Shown: positions 1-9,711 of the stretch, one piece after another
Layout: each line of letters opens with the position of its first letter
How positions within the stretch are numbered: position 1 is the stretch's first letter
DNA from: HK1 sp965221725
GTDB taxonomy: Bacteria; Pseudomonadota; Gammaproteobacteria; HK1
Assembly: GCA_965221725.1 (NCBI GenBank)
Contig: OZ244909.1
Location: 2,294,001-2,358,000, forward strand
Direction: 5' to 3'
DNA length: 64,000 nucleotides
Program-made: the position numbers and the translations under genes
Notes under the pieces: model-generated
Database searches by the model: none
What the model was told of the DNA's origin: nothing
What the model saw: the letters and a program-made list of their open reading frames with translations, nothing else

Positions 1-52
1 ATCTCATCGATAATCCGCCGTTCGGCATAGCCGCTTCGCGTCCTACCGTCCC

Positions 53-3000
53 ATGCACTTGCTCAAGGCTCAACCGGGCGTCGTCGCCGACGGCAGCGAG
101 GCCGTCGACCTCGGGCAGACCCCGGCCGAGATCGTGGTCCTGTCGGCGGCTGATACGGAGCTTGCCTCGCTCGCGGCGGCGCGGGCGACGTTCGGCGAGA
201 CGTTTCCCACCGTGCGGCTCGCCAACCTCATGCAGCTCTCGCACCACGCATCGGTCGATCTCTACTGCGAGGCGGTCGTCGCCCACGCCCGGCTCGTCGT
301 CGTGCGGCTGCTCGGGGGAAAGTCCTACTGGCCCTACGGGGTCGAGCAGATCGTCGAGACCTGCGCGGGCGCCGGGGCGGCGCTTGCGCTGCTGCCCGGC
401 GACGACCAGCCCGATCCGACCCTCGCCGCGCACTCCAGCGTCAGCCCGCAGGCGTATCGGCGGCTTTGGGGCTACCTGCTCCATGGGGGTGCGGTCAACG
501 CGAGGCACTGCCTGGCCTATGCCGCGACGCTCATCGGTCGGGGCTGCGACTGGCGGGAGCCGGCCGAGCTGCCGCGGGCCGGGATCTGGTGGCAGGATTT
601 CGACCACCCCGGCCTCGCGGATCTGCAAGGCGCATGGGCGAAGGACGCGCCGGTGGCGGCGCTCGTCTTCTACCGCGCCCTGGTGCAGGCGGGCAACATC
701 GCCCCGATCCGGGCGCTGATCGAGGCGCTCGCGCGGCGCGGGGTCAACTGCCTGCCGGTGTACTGCACCAGCCTGAAGGATTCGGTCTCGGCCGGGGTCA
801 TCGAGGCGTTGCTGGCCGAGAGCGGGGCCGGGGTGGTGCTGAACGGCACCGGGTTCGCGGTCTCCACCCCCGGCCGGCCGACGCTCGATTCGCCATTGAA
901 CGCCACCGGAGCGCCCGTGTTCCAGGTGGTGTTCTCCGGAGGCAGCGAGAAGGACTGGCGGGCCGGCACCCGGGGACTCTCCGCCCGCGACATCGCCATG
1001 AACGTGGCGTTGCCGGAGGTCGACGGCCGCATCCTCTCGCGCGCCGTGTCCTTCAAGGGCGAGGCCCGCTTCGACGCCGCCACGCAGTGCCCACTCATCG
1101 CCTACGAGCCGGTGCCGGATCGGGTCGAGTTCGTGGCGGAGCTCACCGCAAGCTGGCTGCGGCTCGGGAGCACGCCGCCCGCCCGGCGCCGCCTTGCGGT
1201 CATCCTTGCCAACTATCCGAATCGTGACGGTCGGCTCGGCAACGGGGTCGGGCTGGACACCCCCGCCAGCGTGGTCGCGCTGCTGCATGCGTTCGAACGG
1301 GGAGGCTACGCCGTCACGGACATCCCACGCGACGGCGACGCGCTGGTCGAGCGCCTCCGCCGCGGCCCCACCAATGCCACGACGGCCGGCCGCGAGATCG
1401 GGGTCACGCTGCCGCTGGATGCCTATCGGCGGTTCTTCGCCACCCTGCCGGCGGCGGTGCGCCGCGCCGTGACCGAGCGCTGGGGCGAGCCGCAGAGCGA
1501 TCCGTTCCACCTCGCCGCGGCCGGCGCGCTTGCCATTCCCGCGTTCGAATGCGGCAACGTGGTCATCGGGCTGCAGCCGGCGCGGGGCTACAACATCGAC
1601 CCGCAGTCGACCTACCACGACCCGGATCTTGCGCCCCCGCACGGCTATCTCGCGTTCTACGCCTGGTTGCGCACCCGCCGGGACGTACACGCCATCATCC
1701 ACGCGGGCAAGCACGGCAACCTCGAATGGCTGCCGGGCAAGGCGCTCGCGCTCAGCGAGTCGTGCTTTCCCGAAGCCGTCCTCGGACCGCTGCCGCACCT
1801 CTACCCGTTCATCGTCAACGACCCCGGCGAAGGCACCCAGGCCAAGCGCCGGGCGCAGGCGGTCATCGTCGACCACCTCACGCCGCCGCTCACCCGAGCG
1901 GAGACCTACGGCCCGCTCGCGGAGCTGGAGCTGCTCGTCGACGAATACTTCGAGGCAGCCGGCGTGGACCCGCGCCGGCTGAAGATCCTGCGCGAGGAGA
2001 TCCTGGCGCTCGCCGCCCACGTCGGGCTGGATCGGGACTGCGGCATCGACGCCGGCGACGACCACGACACCGCGCTCTCCAAGCTCGACAATCATCTCTG
2101 CGAGCTGAAGGAGATGCAGATTCGGGGCGGCCTGCACGTGCTCGGCCGGGCGCCGGCCGGGGACGCGCTGACCGAGCTTCTGGTGTCCATGGTTCGGCTG
2201 CCCCGCGGCGACACCGATCCCGCCGACGCCTCGATCCTGCGCGCGCTCGCCGCCGATCTGGGCCTGGGGGACTTCGACCCCCTGTCCGCGCATCTGGGGG
2301 AGCGCTGGCGTGGCCCGCAGCCCGCGGCGCTGGCAACGCTGCGCCCGGACGTGTCCCCGCCATGGCGCACTTGCGGTGACACGGTCGAGCGGCTGGAGCA
2401 TCTGGCCCACGCGCTCGTCGAGGGTACGGAACAGCCGGACTCCGCATGGACCCGCACCCGCGCGGTGCTGGAGTTCGTCGAACGCGATCTGCGCCCGCAA
2501 GTGGTCGCCTCGGGTCCGGCCGAGCTCGATGCATGTCGGCACGCCCTGGATGCGAAGTTCCTGCTGCCCGGCCCTGCGGGCGCGCCCACCCGCGGCCGTC
2601 TCGACGTGCTGCCCACGGGAAGGAACTTCTACTCCGTCGATACCCGCACCGTGCCGACTCCGGCCGCCTGGAAGCTCGGCTGGAAGTCGGCGGCGCTGCT
2701 GCTGGAACGCTACCGGCAGGAGCACGGCGCGTGGCCGAAGCGCATTGCGCTCTCCGCGTGGGGTACCGCGAACATGCGCACCGGCGGCGACGACATCGCG
2801 CAGGCGCTCGCGCTCATGGGGGTGAAGCCGACGTGGGAGGTGGCGTCCCGGCGGGTCACCGGCTTCGAGGTGCTGCCGCTCGACCTTCTGGACCGGCCCC
2901 GCGTCGACGTGACGCTGCGCATCTCGGGGTTCTTCCGCGACGCCTTCCCCTCCCAGATCGATCTCTTCGACTCCGCCGCCCGCGCCGTCGCCGCCCTCGA

Positions 3001-3808
3001 CGAGCCGGAGCGGCTCAATCCGCTGGCGGCGCGCACCCGGGACGAGACGGCCCGGCTCGTGGCCGCGGGCGCCGACGAGACGACCGCGGCGCGGCGCGCC
3101 GGGTTCCGGATCTTCGGCTCCCGGCCGGGTGCCTACGGTGCCGGCCTGCAGGCGCTCATCGACGAACGCGGCTGGGAGACCGAAGCGGACCTCGCCCGCG
3201 CCTACATCGTCTGGGGCGGTTACGCCTACGGCGCGGGCGCGCAGGGCGCGGCCGAGCCCGGGCTGTTCGAAGCCCGGCTCGCCGGCGTGCAGGCGGTGCT
3301 CCACAACCAGGATAACCGCGAGCACGACCTGCTCGACTCGGACGACTATTACCAGTTCGAAGGGGGGCTGACCGCCACCGTCAAGCATCTGAGCGGCGAA
3401 CGCCCGGAGGTCTATCACAACGACCATTCCCGCCCCGAAACCCCCCGCATCCGCACGTTGAAGGAGGAGATCGCCCGGGTGGTACGGGCACGGGTGGTCA
3501 ACCCGAAGTGGATCGGCGCCATGCGGCGCCACGGCTACAAGGGCGCCTTCGAGATGGCGGCGACTCTCGACTATCTCTTCGCCTTCGCGGCCACCACCGG
3601 CATGGTGGAGAACCACCACTTCGACGCCGTCCACGCGGCGTTCATGGAGGACGAAGAGGTGCGGGAGTTCCTGGAGCAGAAGAACCCGGACGCCCTTCGG
3701 GAGATGGCGGAGCGCTTCCTGGAGGCGGCGGAGCGAGGCCTGTGGAAGCCGCGGTCGAACTCCGCACTCGGCACGCTGCGCACCACGGCCGGCGCGCCCT
3801 CGAAGTAA
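53..3808 (+). CDS. cobN: Cobaltochelatase subunit CobN
   Basis: Large subunit of the aerobic, ATP-dependent cobaltochelatase, which inserts cobalt into hydrogenobyrinate a,c-diamide with CobS and CobT in cobalamin synthesis. The 1251-residue length is normal for CobN. The sequence carries the family's magnesium-chelatase H-type segments, for example HAGKHGNLEWLPGK near residue 560 and NHHFDAVHAAF close to the C-terminus. The ATG at 53 is the first start in the frame. Only 52 bases precede it, so a neighbouring cob gene such as cobW, often found upstream, cannot be confirmed. No cobS or cobT lies in the window. The next gene, at 3922, is accessory and unrelated. Confidence 0.95.
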   Translation: MHLLKAQPGVVADGSEAVDLGQTPAEIVVLSAADTELASLAAARATFGETFPTVRLANLMQLSHHASVDLYCEAVVAHARLVVVRLLGGKSYWPYGVEQIVETCAGAGAALALLPGDDQPDPTLAAHSSVSPQAYRRLWGYLLHGGAVNARHCLAYAATLIGRGCDWREPAELPRAGIWWQDFDHPGLADLQGAWAKDAPVAALVFYRALVQAGNIAPIRALIEALARRGVNCLPVYCTSLKDSVSAGVIEALLAESGAGVVLNGTGFAVSTPGRPTLDSPLNATGAPVFQVVFSGGSEKDWRAGTRGLSARDIAMNVALPEVDGRILSRAVSFKGEARFDAATQCPLIAYEPVPDRVEFVAELTASWLRLGSTPPARRRLAVILANYPNRDGRLGNGVGLDTPASVVALLHAFERGGYAVTDIPRDGDALVERLRRGPTNATTAGREIGVTLPLDAYRRFFATLPAAVRRAVTERWGEPQSDPFHLAAAGALAIPAFECGNVVIGLQPARGYNIDPQSTYHDPDLAPPHGYLAFYAWLRTRRDVHAIIHAGKHGNLEWLPGKALALSESCFPEAVLGPLPHLYPFIVNDPGEGTQAKRRAQAVIVDHLTPPLTRAETYGPLAELELLVDEYFEAAGVDPRRLKILREEILALAAHVGLDRDCGIDAGDDHDTALSKLDNHLCELKEMQIRGGLHVLGRAPAGDALTELLVSMVRLPRGDTDPADASILRALAADLGLGDFDPLSAHLGERWRGPQPAALATLRPDVSPPWRTCGDTVERLEHLAHALVEGTEQPDSAWTRTRAVLEFVERDLRPQVVASGPAELDACRHALDAKFLLPGPAGAPTRGRLDVLPTGRNFYSVDTRTVPTPAAWKLGWKSAALLLERYRQEHGAWPKRIALSAWGTANMRTGGDDIAQALALMGVKPTWEVASRRVTGFEVLPLDLLDRPRVDVTLRISGFFRDAFPSQIDLFDSAARAVAALDEPERLNPLAARTRDETARLVAAGADETTAARRAGFRIFGSRPGAYGAGLQALIDERGWETEADLARAYIVWGGYAYGAGAQGAAEPGLFEARLAGVQAVLHNQDNREHDLLDSDDYYQFEGGLTATVKHLSGERPEVYHNDHSRPETPRIRTLKEEIARVVRARVVNPKWIGAMRRHGYKGAFEMAATLDYLFAFAATTGMVENHHFDAVHAAFMEDEEVREFLEQKNPDALREMAERFLEAAERGLWKPRSNSALGTLRTTAGAPSK

Positions 3809-3921
3809 CACGGCCGGGCGCGGGCTGCGGCTCCGCTGTCGCCCGAAGCATCCGGAGCAATATAGGAGCACATGTTCAGTTGATTTTGCGGCACCATTAA
3901 CTTCGCATTCTGGGAGAAACC

Positions 3922-5721
3922 ATGACTATTCAGCGCTACTCGGTCAATCAGCACCCGATCCAGACCTTGTTGACATGGATCGAATCCGAAGAGATTGCGA
4001 TCCCCGAGATTCAGCGCCCGTTCGTCTGGAACGCGGCCAAGGTGCGCGATTTCATCGATTCCCTGTATTTCGGCTATCCCGTCGGCTACCTCATCGCGTG
4101 GCGGAATCCGTCGGTCCGGCTGAAGGATGGAAGCGAATCGGCGGGCAAGTGTGTTTTGATTGACGGTCAGCAACGTGTGACAGCACTTCTGGCGGCCATG
4201 CTCGGACGTCATACCGTCGACAAGAACTACAGGAAGGTACGTATCGCGATCGCGTTCCATCCCGGCGACGAGCGGTTCGAGGTAACTAATCCCGCAATCC
4301 GGCGGGACCGAGCATGGCTCCCCGACATTGCTGCCCTCTTCGCACCCGGCACGAAAATCCTTCGAGTGGTTGATTCCTATTGTGAGGCCAACGCGGAGGT
4401 GAACAGGGACGATATTTACGAGCGAATAGAACGGCTTCGGGGAATCCTGAACAACTCGCTCGGGCTCATCGAGCTGAACGCGGATCTGGATGTTGAAACA
4501 GTTTCGGAGATATTCGTTCGCATCAATTCACAAGGGGTTCCGCTCAATGCCGCCGACTTCGCCATGTCGAAGATGGCAGCGAACGAAAAATACAGCGGCC
4601 ACCAGCTCCGCAAGTGCATTGACTACTTCTGCCATCTGGCTGTAGCACCCGAAGCCTATGCCGAGCTCGCGAACGACGTTGAGTTCGCGAAGACCGAGTA
4701 CTTTCGGGCTATGAAATGGCTGAAGAACGAAAAAGAGGATCTGTATGATCCCTCCTACACGGATATGTTGCGTGTGGCCTTCACATCTGAGTTCAGGCGT
4801 GGTCGCCTCGATGATCTCGTTGCTCTGCTCTCCGGCCGCAATTTCAAGACCCGCGAGTTCGAAGAGACTATCGCCGAGGATTCATTCCGCAGGCTCGATA
4901 AGGCGATCCTGCGATTTATGAACGAGACGCACTTCAAGCGCTTCGTCATGATTCTGCGCTCGGCGGGATTTGTCAGTGCGTCCATGATCCGGTCGCAGAA
5001 CACCGTCAACTTTGCGTACATCCTGTACCTGACATTACGCGCACAACACATAAATCCCACGCACATCGAGACGCTCGTGCGGCGCTGGTTCGTGATGTCG
5101 GTTCTGACTGGCCGATATACAGCAAGTTCTCCTGAGCCCGCGTTCGCCGGGGACATCCGCAACATTGCCGAACAGGGTGCATCGGAATACCTGAGTGCCG
5201 TGGAGCGGGCGAGACTTTCGGATGCATTCTGGGATCTGGGTCTTCCTCAGCAGATGGATACCTCGGTGGCTAGCAGCCCCTACTTCAACGTATTTCTGGC
5301 GAGCCAAGTCAAGGCAAATGACAAAGCATTCCTGTCTAGCGATCACACGGTCCAAACTCTGCTCGAAGGGATCTCTCATGTTCACCACGTTTTCCCGCGG
5401 AATTACCTGAAGATGCACGGTCTGCCGCGTAGCCGTTATAACCAGATCGCGAACTATGTCGTAATGCAAGGCGAGATTAATATCGCCATAGGTGACGATC
5501 CGCCAGCGACTTACTTCGAGGCGCTTTGGCGGCAATGCGCTAATGGCAAGGTCTGGTACGGCGGCATCACCAACGCTGAAGTGTTGCGCGAGAATCTGAC
5601 GACTCACTGCATCCCCGAGAATGTGAATGAAGCTGGAAAAGCTGATGACTACACCGAATTCTTACGGCAGCGCAGGCTTCTGATGTCCGGTAAAATTCGC
5701 GATTACTATCGCTCGTTATAG
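3922..5721 (+). CDS. DUF262 domain protein with C-terminal HNH-like region (GmrSD-like)
   Basis: A 599-residue protein. The N-terminal DUF262 domain shows IPEIQRPFVW near residue 29 and LIDGQQRVTALLAA near residue 80, the conserved ParB/Srx-like nucleotide-binding motifs of the family. The C-terminal third has HHVFPRNYLKMHG near residue 490 followed by an N-rich segment, as in the DUF1524/HNH nuclease half of GmrS-GmrD type restriction proteins. Such proteins often cleave modified DNA and act in phage defence; that role is inferred here. The gene is visibly less GC-rich than cobN, which suggests horizontal transfer. A plausible ribosome site (GGGAGAA) precedes the ATG. It lies next to an unusual protease gene and may be part of one island. 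Confidence 0.85.
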   Translation: MTIQRYSVNQHPIQTLLTWIESEEIAIPEIQRPFVWNAAKVRDFIDSLYFGYPVGYLIAWRNPSVRLKDGSESAGKCVLIDGQQRVTALLAAMLGRHTVDKNYRKVRIAIAFHPGDERFEVTNPAIRRDRAWLPDIAALFAPGTKILRVVDSYCEANAEVNRDDIYERIERLRGILNNSLGLIELNADLDVETVSEIFVRINSQGVPLNAADFAMSKMAANEKYSGHQLRKCIDYFCHLAVAPEAYAELANDVEFAKTEYFRAMKWLKNEKEDLYDPSYTDMLRVAFTSEFRRGRLDDLVALLSGRNFKTREFEETIAEDSFRRLDKAILRFMNETHFKRFVMILRSAGFVSASMIRSQNTVNFAYILYLTLRAQHINPTHIETLVRRWFVMSVLTGRYTASSPEPAFAGDIRNIAEQGASEYLSAVERARLSDAFWDLGLPQQMDTSVASSPYFNVFLASQVKANDKAFLSSDHTVQTLLEGISHVHHVFPRNYLKMHGLPRSRYNQIANYVVMQGEINIAIGDDPPATYFEALWRQCANGKVWYGGITNAEVLRENLTTHCIPENVNEAGKADDYTEFLRQRRLLMSGKIRDYYRSL

Positions 5722-5922
5722 AGAGTCACAAATTAGTCATTGGGTCATCTTCAACTCTTGGACAAGATTGGAGGCGTCAACCCCGAGAACCAGAGAGAAA
5801 CACAGATCGAGCTACGCTATCTCCGCGTCGGCACTCGGTAGGTGGCAGCACGACTGGATAAGACGAGTCGATATGATCCGACTCCTGTGCTGTTCACTCA
5901 TCTAATTACCTGCGCAGATTCC

Positions 5923-6123
5923 TCAACTGTTTCGATTGCGGATATCCGCACGATTCCTTCCCAAAGGTGGATCGAGATTGAAACTCGGCTTGGTTTCCAC
6001 GCCAAGCTTCTGCAGCTCCTTCTCAAGTTTTTCGTGGGCGGCTACTGTTTCGGTGTTGATGTTCTTGTTCCGTTTCAGTACCTTCTCTCTGTACGATACG
6101 AACCTCGCGCGCTTTCTTGGCAT
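5923..6123 (-). CDS. Small basic protein coupled to the SDH-type protease
   Basis: A 66-residue, strongly basic protein beginning MPRKRARFVSYREKV. The middle (about residues 22-40) is charged and probably helical, and the C-terminal part contains FNLDPPLG. I know no named domain in it. Its ATG lies two bases after the stop codon of the ClpP-fold protease gene upstream on the same strand, so translation is probably coupled and the two are one transcription unit. That tight arrangement is the main argument that this short frame is real. A substrate, adaptor or inhibitor role toward the protease is possible but not shown by the sequence. Confidence 0.6.
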   Translation of the reverse strand: MPRKRARFVSYREKVLKRNKNINTETVAAHEKLEKELQKLGVETKPSFNLDPPLGRNRADIRNRNS

Positions 6124-6125
6124 AA

Positions 6126-6989
6126 TTAGAAATACTCCCTAGTGTGGATGAAGGATATGAGCTGTTCCCGTTGCATGTAATCCTTCAATAATTCGAAGTA
6201 GTCTCGAATATCCTTGTGTAGATCGGGGTTATCTGCGAGGTTGTCAATTTTCAGGCCTACTTCTTCTTGTAATGTTTTCATGTCTATAGCGCGACCATGA
6301 GAATGCCAACGTTCCGGGTTGTTCAGAAGCGCTGCGATCTCATTGGCCCGCTCTTCCTTCATTTCAGGTGAAACTTCCAACTGTCGAATCTCGGTTCTGA
6401 TCCAGTTCTTGAACTTGTAGCTAGACAGCCATTTTATAAGGAGTTCAATGGACAGCTCCCTCGCCTGCTCGAATTGATACAGCTCGCCAAGATCGAGCTT
6501 GCTCACGAGTGCGTATTCGGCGGTAGTGAGTGCCCCAGCTTGTGCTTTGTTGTTGAGACGCTCAAATTGATTCAGGTACGACAAGGCAGGAACCAACTTT
6601 CCATCTCTCTCGATTTGGGGGTCAATGGGTCCGAGACTGGAAAGATAATCCATCATGATGCGATCAGCGCTTAGGGCGAATATCGTACCCGCAGACATGG
6701 CCCGATCCGGCACGATCACTGTCAGATCTCGATAGAAATGCCGCAAGGCAGTCACCATTCGCTCAACCACTTCTACGACGCCGCCTGGTGTGTCCAGAAT
6801 CACGGTTACGGAGTCTCTCTTGGTGGTAAAAACATCGATTGCGTCACGGAGCCTCAGCTCCAGTCCGGGTAGGATCGGGCTGACTATCGCGACGACATCT
6901 GCGGTGAGAGCCGTACCGATTTTCTCAAGATGCAGGGTCAACTGGCCCCTGATGTGATCGTCCAGTGGTCTCACGGGTCCCCCCAGCAT
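6126..6989 (-). CDS. SDH-family ClpP-fold serine protease
   Basis: A 287-residue member of the serine dehydrogenase proteinase family (ClpP/crotonase fold). Diagnostic stretches are VILDTPGGVVEVVERM at about residue 66, which forms the oxyanion strand, and DRAMSAGTIFALSAD at about residue 96, in which the Ser of SAG is the expected nucleophile. It is followed by SLGPIDPQ, also typical of the family. No signal peptide or clear membrane segment is visible, so a soluble protein is likely. It lies directly upstream of a coupled 66-residue gene and converges on the DUF262 gene. Family members occur in accessory regions and their substrates are mostly unknown. The start at 6989 has no strong ribosome site and could be internal. 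Confidence 0.8.
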   Translation of the reverse strand: MLGGPVRPLDDHIRGQLTLHLEKIGTALTADVVAIVSPILPGLELRLRDAIDVFTTKRDSVTVILDTPGGVVEVVERMVTALRHFYRDLTVIVPDRAMSAGTIFALSADRIMMDYLSSLGPIDPQIERDGKLVPALSYLNQFERLNNKAQAGALTTAEYALVSKLDLGELYQFEQARELSIELLIKWLSSYKFKNWIRTEIRQLEVSPEMKEERANEIAALLNNPERWHSHGRAIDMKTLQEEVGLKIDNLADNPDLHKDIRDYFELLKDYMQREQLISFIHTREYF

Positions 6990-7223
6990 AAGGCACTGTA
7001 CTTTGTGGCCGCGCGTTCATCCCAAGTCGATTGGCTGGTGAGCATACCGGAAACAGCTCTCGTTCAGGCCACGGGAGCGTCACGATGAGCCGAAGTCCTA
7101 CGATTGATCGGCCTAACGCCTACACGATAAGGCTCCCCGCGGCCATGACCGCGTCCGGGCGTGATATCTACTCACTTCCGGCTTCGAACCATCCTACGAG
7201 CGCGCTCCGAAGGCCCGAGCGTG

Positions 7224-7908
7224 TCAGCCGGGCCCGGGATAGATCGGCCGGGGCGTCAGCATCCGGCGGATCTCGTCCTCCGAGATGTCGATGACATCAT
7301 CGGCGAGCTGTGCGACCTCGCGCGAGAGGCTGCTGCGCTTCGGGGTGGCCACCAGCACCCGGGTGCCGAAATCCTGGGATGCGCGCACGACCTCCGCGAA
7401 GTCGCGGTCGCCGGCCACGAGCACCATGGTCGCGCAGACCGATCGGCCGGCGAGCCGCACCATGTCGAGTGCGATCAGGGTATCCACTCCTTTCTGATGG
7501 CGAGTGGGCCGGAAGCTCCAGTGCCGGTCGAACTCGGCCAGCAGATCCTCCGGATCGACCCCGAGGCCGGCCGCCGTCGATTCCAGCGCCCGCCGGATCG
7601 GCTGCTCCAGCGGTGACGACCCCTCCGCGATGTGTCCCAGACGGAGTTGCAGGCCGGGGGTGAGCGCGATCGCGTCGAAAAAGGATCGCTGCCCGCCGTA
7701 GTTGTGGTGCGCGGGGTCGAAGGCGCTGTCGTACCAGTACGCGCGCAGGAACGTCTGGTCCAGGGCCTCCTGGCGCGCAAGGAAACGACACCAGCTCACC
7801 ACCGCCTTGCGCATCGGGGCGCACTCCCTTGGGCGACTGCCCGATCGCCTTGGCGCCTTCGGCTCGCAGGAAGCTCGCGTCGATGAAACCGGCGTATGTA
7901 TCCGACAT
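7224..7908 (-). pseudogene. NYN-domain ribonuclease-like gene with a frameshift
   Basis: Two overlapping minus-strand frames together make one NYN (LabA/PIN-like) protein. The first, from 7908, gives MSDTYAGFIDASFLRAEG with the N-terminal catalytic Asp. The second, read from about 7814, gives WCRFL..AYWYDSAFDP, HQKGVDTLIALDM and VLVAGDRDFAEVV, the remaining acidic motifs. The frames join if one base is removed from the four-G run at 7816-7819 (CCCC on the coding strand), giving about 227 residues. NYN proteins are predicted metal-dependent RNases. The lesion may be a real mutation or a homopolymer error in the sequence; all catalytic motifs are intact across the join, which favours an error or a very recent break. 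Confidence 0.75.
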
Positions 7909-8225
7909 GAAGAAGTCCGCCGAAAGGAATGAGCCCGACGGGGCCCGAAACCAAGGTGTGGTTGAGGAGCAAGTGGATGGTGCCCGAATCCGGCCAGTCT
8001 ATCAGCCGGGACGCAATCCCTTGCGGATGCCGGCCCCCGCTACAGGACCATTTTTTGTCGGGAGCGAGTGCCGACGACCGGTGCGCAGATGCCCTCAATG
8101 CCGTCGAAAGCAGCTCCATGCGGCCCGAACGGACACCCAGACAACGAAACCCTCCCCCGAAATGACCCGTTGAACGCGCTCACATCAACCGCCGCCGGAC
8201 AAAAAACGAGCCCCGGCCCCCGCTG
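7909..8225. other. Intergenic, no gene recognised
   Basis: No convincing coding region is seen between the NYN gene start and the DoxX gene end. Several open frames cross it on both strands, but none resembles a known family or has a ribosome site. A T6 run on the minus strand at about 8203-8208 follows GC-rich sequence downstream of the DoxX gene and could contribute to termination, although I could not draw a clean stem. Confidence 0.4.
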
Positions 8226-8750
8226 CTACCAGTTGCGTCTGCGTTCGAGCCTCAGCAGCCGGTCGAGGGACCAGGCGCCGGGGCCGCAGGCCACCAGGGC
8301 AAGCAGCACCACCGCCCACCACATGGCGGGATTCCACCAGTGACTCCAGGTGGGGAAGACCGCGAGCTGGATGAACAGCGTCATCCCGAACAGCCCGAGC
8401 GCGGCAAGCCGGCTCGCCAACCCGATCACCAGCAGCACCGGCAGCGTGATCTCGACGACGCCGGCGGTGACCGCAAGCGCCTTGATGATCGAGACGATCG
8501 CCGAGCCCTCGGTGTACTCCAGAGTCGCGGGGTCACAGAGCTGCAGCGCCCCCGCTCGCGGCGGATCGGGGCAGAAGAATTCGTAGAGGAAGAGATCGTA
8601 CTTGTCCCGGTTGAACGCCAGGAAACCGTTCCACTTCGTCAGGCCGGAGTCCCAGAACACCTTGGCGCCGGCGAGCCGAAGTGCGAGAAGCGCCAGCGGC
8701 TCCAGCAGTCCGCTGATCCCGACGACCAGAGCTTGGTATGCCGATTTCAT
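8226..8750 (-). CDS. DoxX family membrane protein of the bufferin locus
   Basis: A 174-residue DoxX-like integral membrane protein with four hydrophobic segments, at about residues 10-28, 80-105, 108-130 and 140-160. The start at 8750 is chosen because the coding strand has GGAGGG about ten bases upstream; longer readings in this frame run into unrelated sequence. DoxX proteins commonly occupy the last position of bufferin operons, after bufA-bufB-bufC, which matches its place here. Its role is not settled; a redox or quinone-linked function in the inner membrane is usually proposed. A 181-base gap separates it from bufC, so it may have its own promoter. Confidence 0.85.
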   Translation of the reverse strand: MKSAYQALVVGISGLLEPLALLALRLAGAKVFWDSGLTKWNGFLAFNRDKYDLFLYEFFCPDPPRAGALQLCDPATLEYTEGSAIVSIIKALAVTAGVVEITLPVLLVIGLASRLAALGLFGMTLFIQLAVFPTWSHWWNPAMWWAVVLLALVACGPGAWSLDRLLRLERRRNW

Positions 8751-8931
8751 GATTCCGATCCCTCCAGACCGTACTCGGTGCCGGGGCGCGTTCGGGCTCG
8801 GCCGAGGCCGTACGGATTCCCGGACCGACTCTCCTTGCAAATGCGCCTGCCGACCACGGATGCGCCGGGGCGCCGACATGCGCCGTCTCGGCGCGGAGAC
8901 CGGGCGGTCGAGCGTCGGCGCCGGACGGCCA

Positions 8932-9711
8932 TCAGGGCTCGAACCGCAGCGCGCGATGGTGCAACAGCGACGCGAACGTCGCCACCAGATCGAAATCCGC
9001 GTCGAGCGCGAGCGCGGCGCCCGCCGCCTCTCCACATGGATCTCCTGCCGCAACGCCCGCGATGAAGGCGTGTTCCGGGGCCGTGAGGCTGCGGTAGAGC
9101 ACTTCCCCGCCGCTTCGCCAGACCAGCACCGGCTGAGGGGCGGGCCGGAATTCGGTCTCCGTCCCCGGCTCGCTCTCGCGTAGCCGGCGCCATGCGTCGA
9201 GCACGCGGTGTTCGAGCGATACCAGGCGCACCCACGGCGAGAGCCGGCCGCGCAGGTTCATGAGCGCCCCCGCGTCGCCCGGGTCCGAGAGTGTTTCGAC
9301 CTTGCCGCTGGTGCGGGCGGGCGGTGTGGTTTGCACCTCGTCCGGGGCGAAACAGACCTCCGTCCACGCGCGATCGAGCGCCGCGAACGACGCGAGCCAG
9401 TCGAGACCGTGCATCTCGCGGGTGGTCCGGACGTGTTGCGGAAACCCCGCTCCGTACTCCACCAGGCTTGCCACCCGCGGCGGGTGCGCCTCGACGAAGG
9501 GGCGGGCCAGGGCCGGAAAGCGCGCCTCGTCGACGAGCCGCTCGACCGCCGGGTAGTTTGCCCGCAGGGCGTCGATGCAGGCTTTGAGGAATCCGTTGCG
9601 ATAGACCCGGAGCCGGCCGAGGTCGGCGCCCGCGGCGCAGAAGCCGGAGAGCGCGCCTACCGTGCCGGTGCGCAGGTAGCGCGAGAACGCATCGGCGTAT
9701 GCGTCAAGCAA
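8932..9711 (-). CDS. bufC: BufC/HvfC-type DUF2063 partner protein, first locus
   Basis: A 259-residue protein of the DUF2063 family. The N-terminal helical domain has LRVYRNGFLKACIDALRANY near residue 33, then FPALARPFVEAHPP, both hallmark stretches. In bufferin and methanobactin-like pathways this partner binds the MNIO enzyme and presents the precursor peptide for cysteine modification. The start overlaps the end of bufB by eight bases, so the two are translationally linked. The C-terminal half (from about residue 150) is more divergent, as is usual. A second paralogue lies at 11107-11934. Confidence 0.88.
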   Translation of the reverse strand: MLDAYADAFSRYLRTGTVGALSGFCAAGADLGRLRVYRNGFLKACIDALRANYPAVERLVDEARFPALARPFVEAHPPRVASLVEYGAGFPQHVRTTREMHGLDWLASFAALDRAWTEVCFAPDEVQTTPPARTSGKVETLSDPGDAGALMNLRGRLSPWVRLVSLEHRVLDAWRRLRESEPGTETEFRPAPQPVLVWRSGGEVLYRSLTAPEHAFIAGVAAGDPCGEAAGAALALDADFDLVATFASLLHHRALRFEP

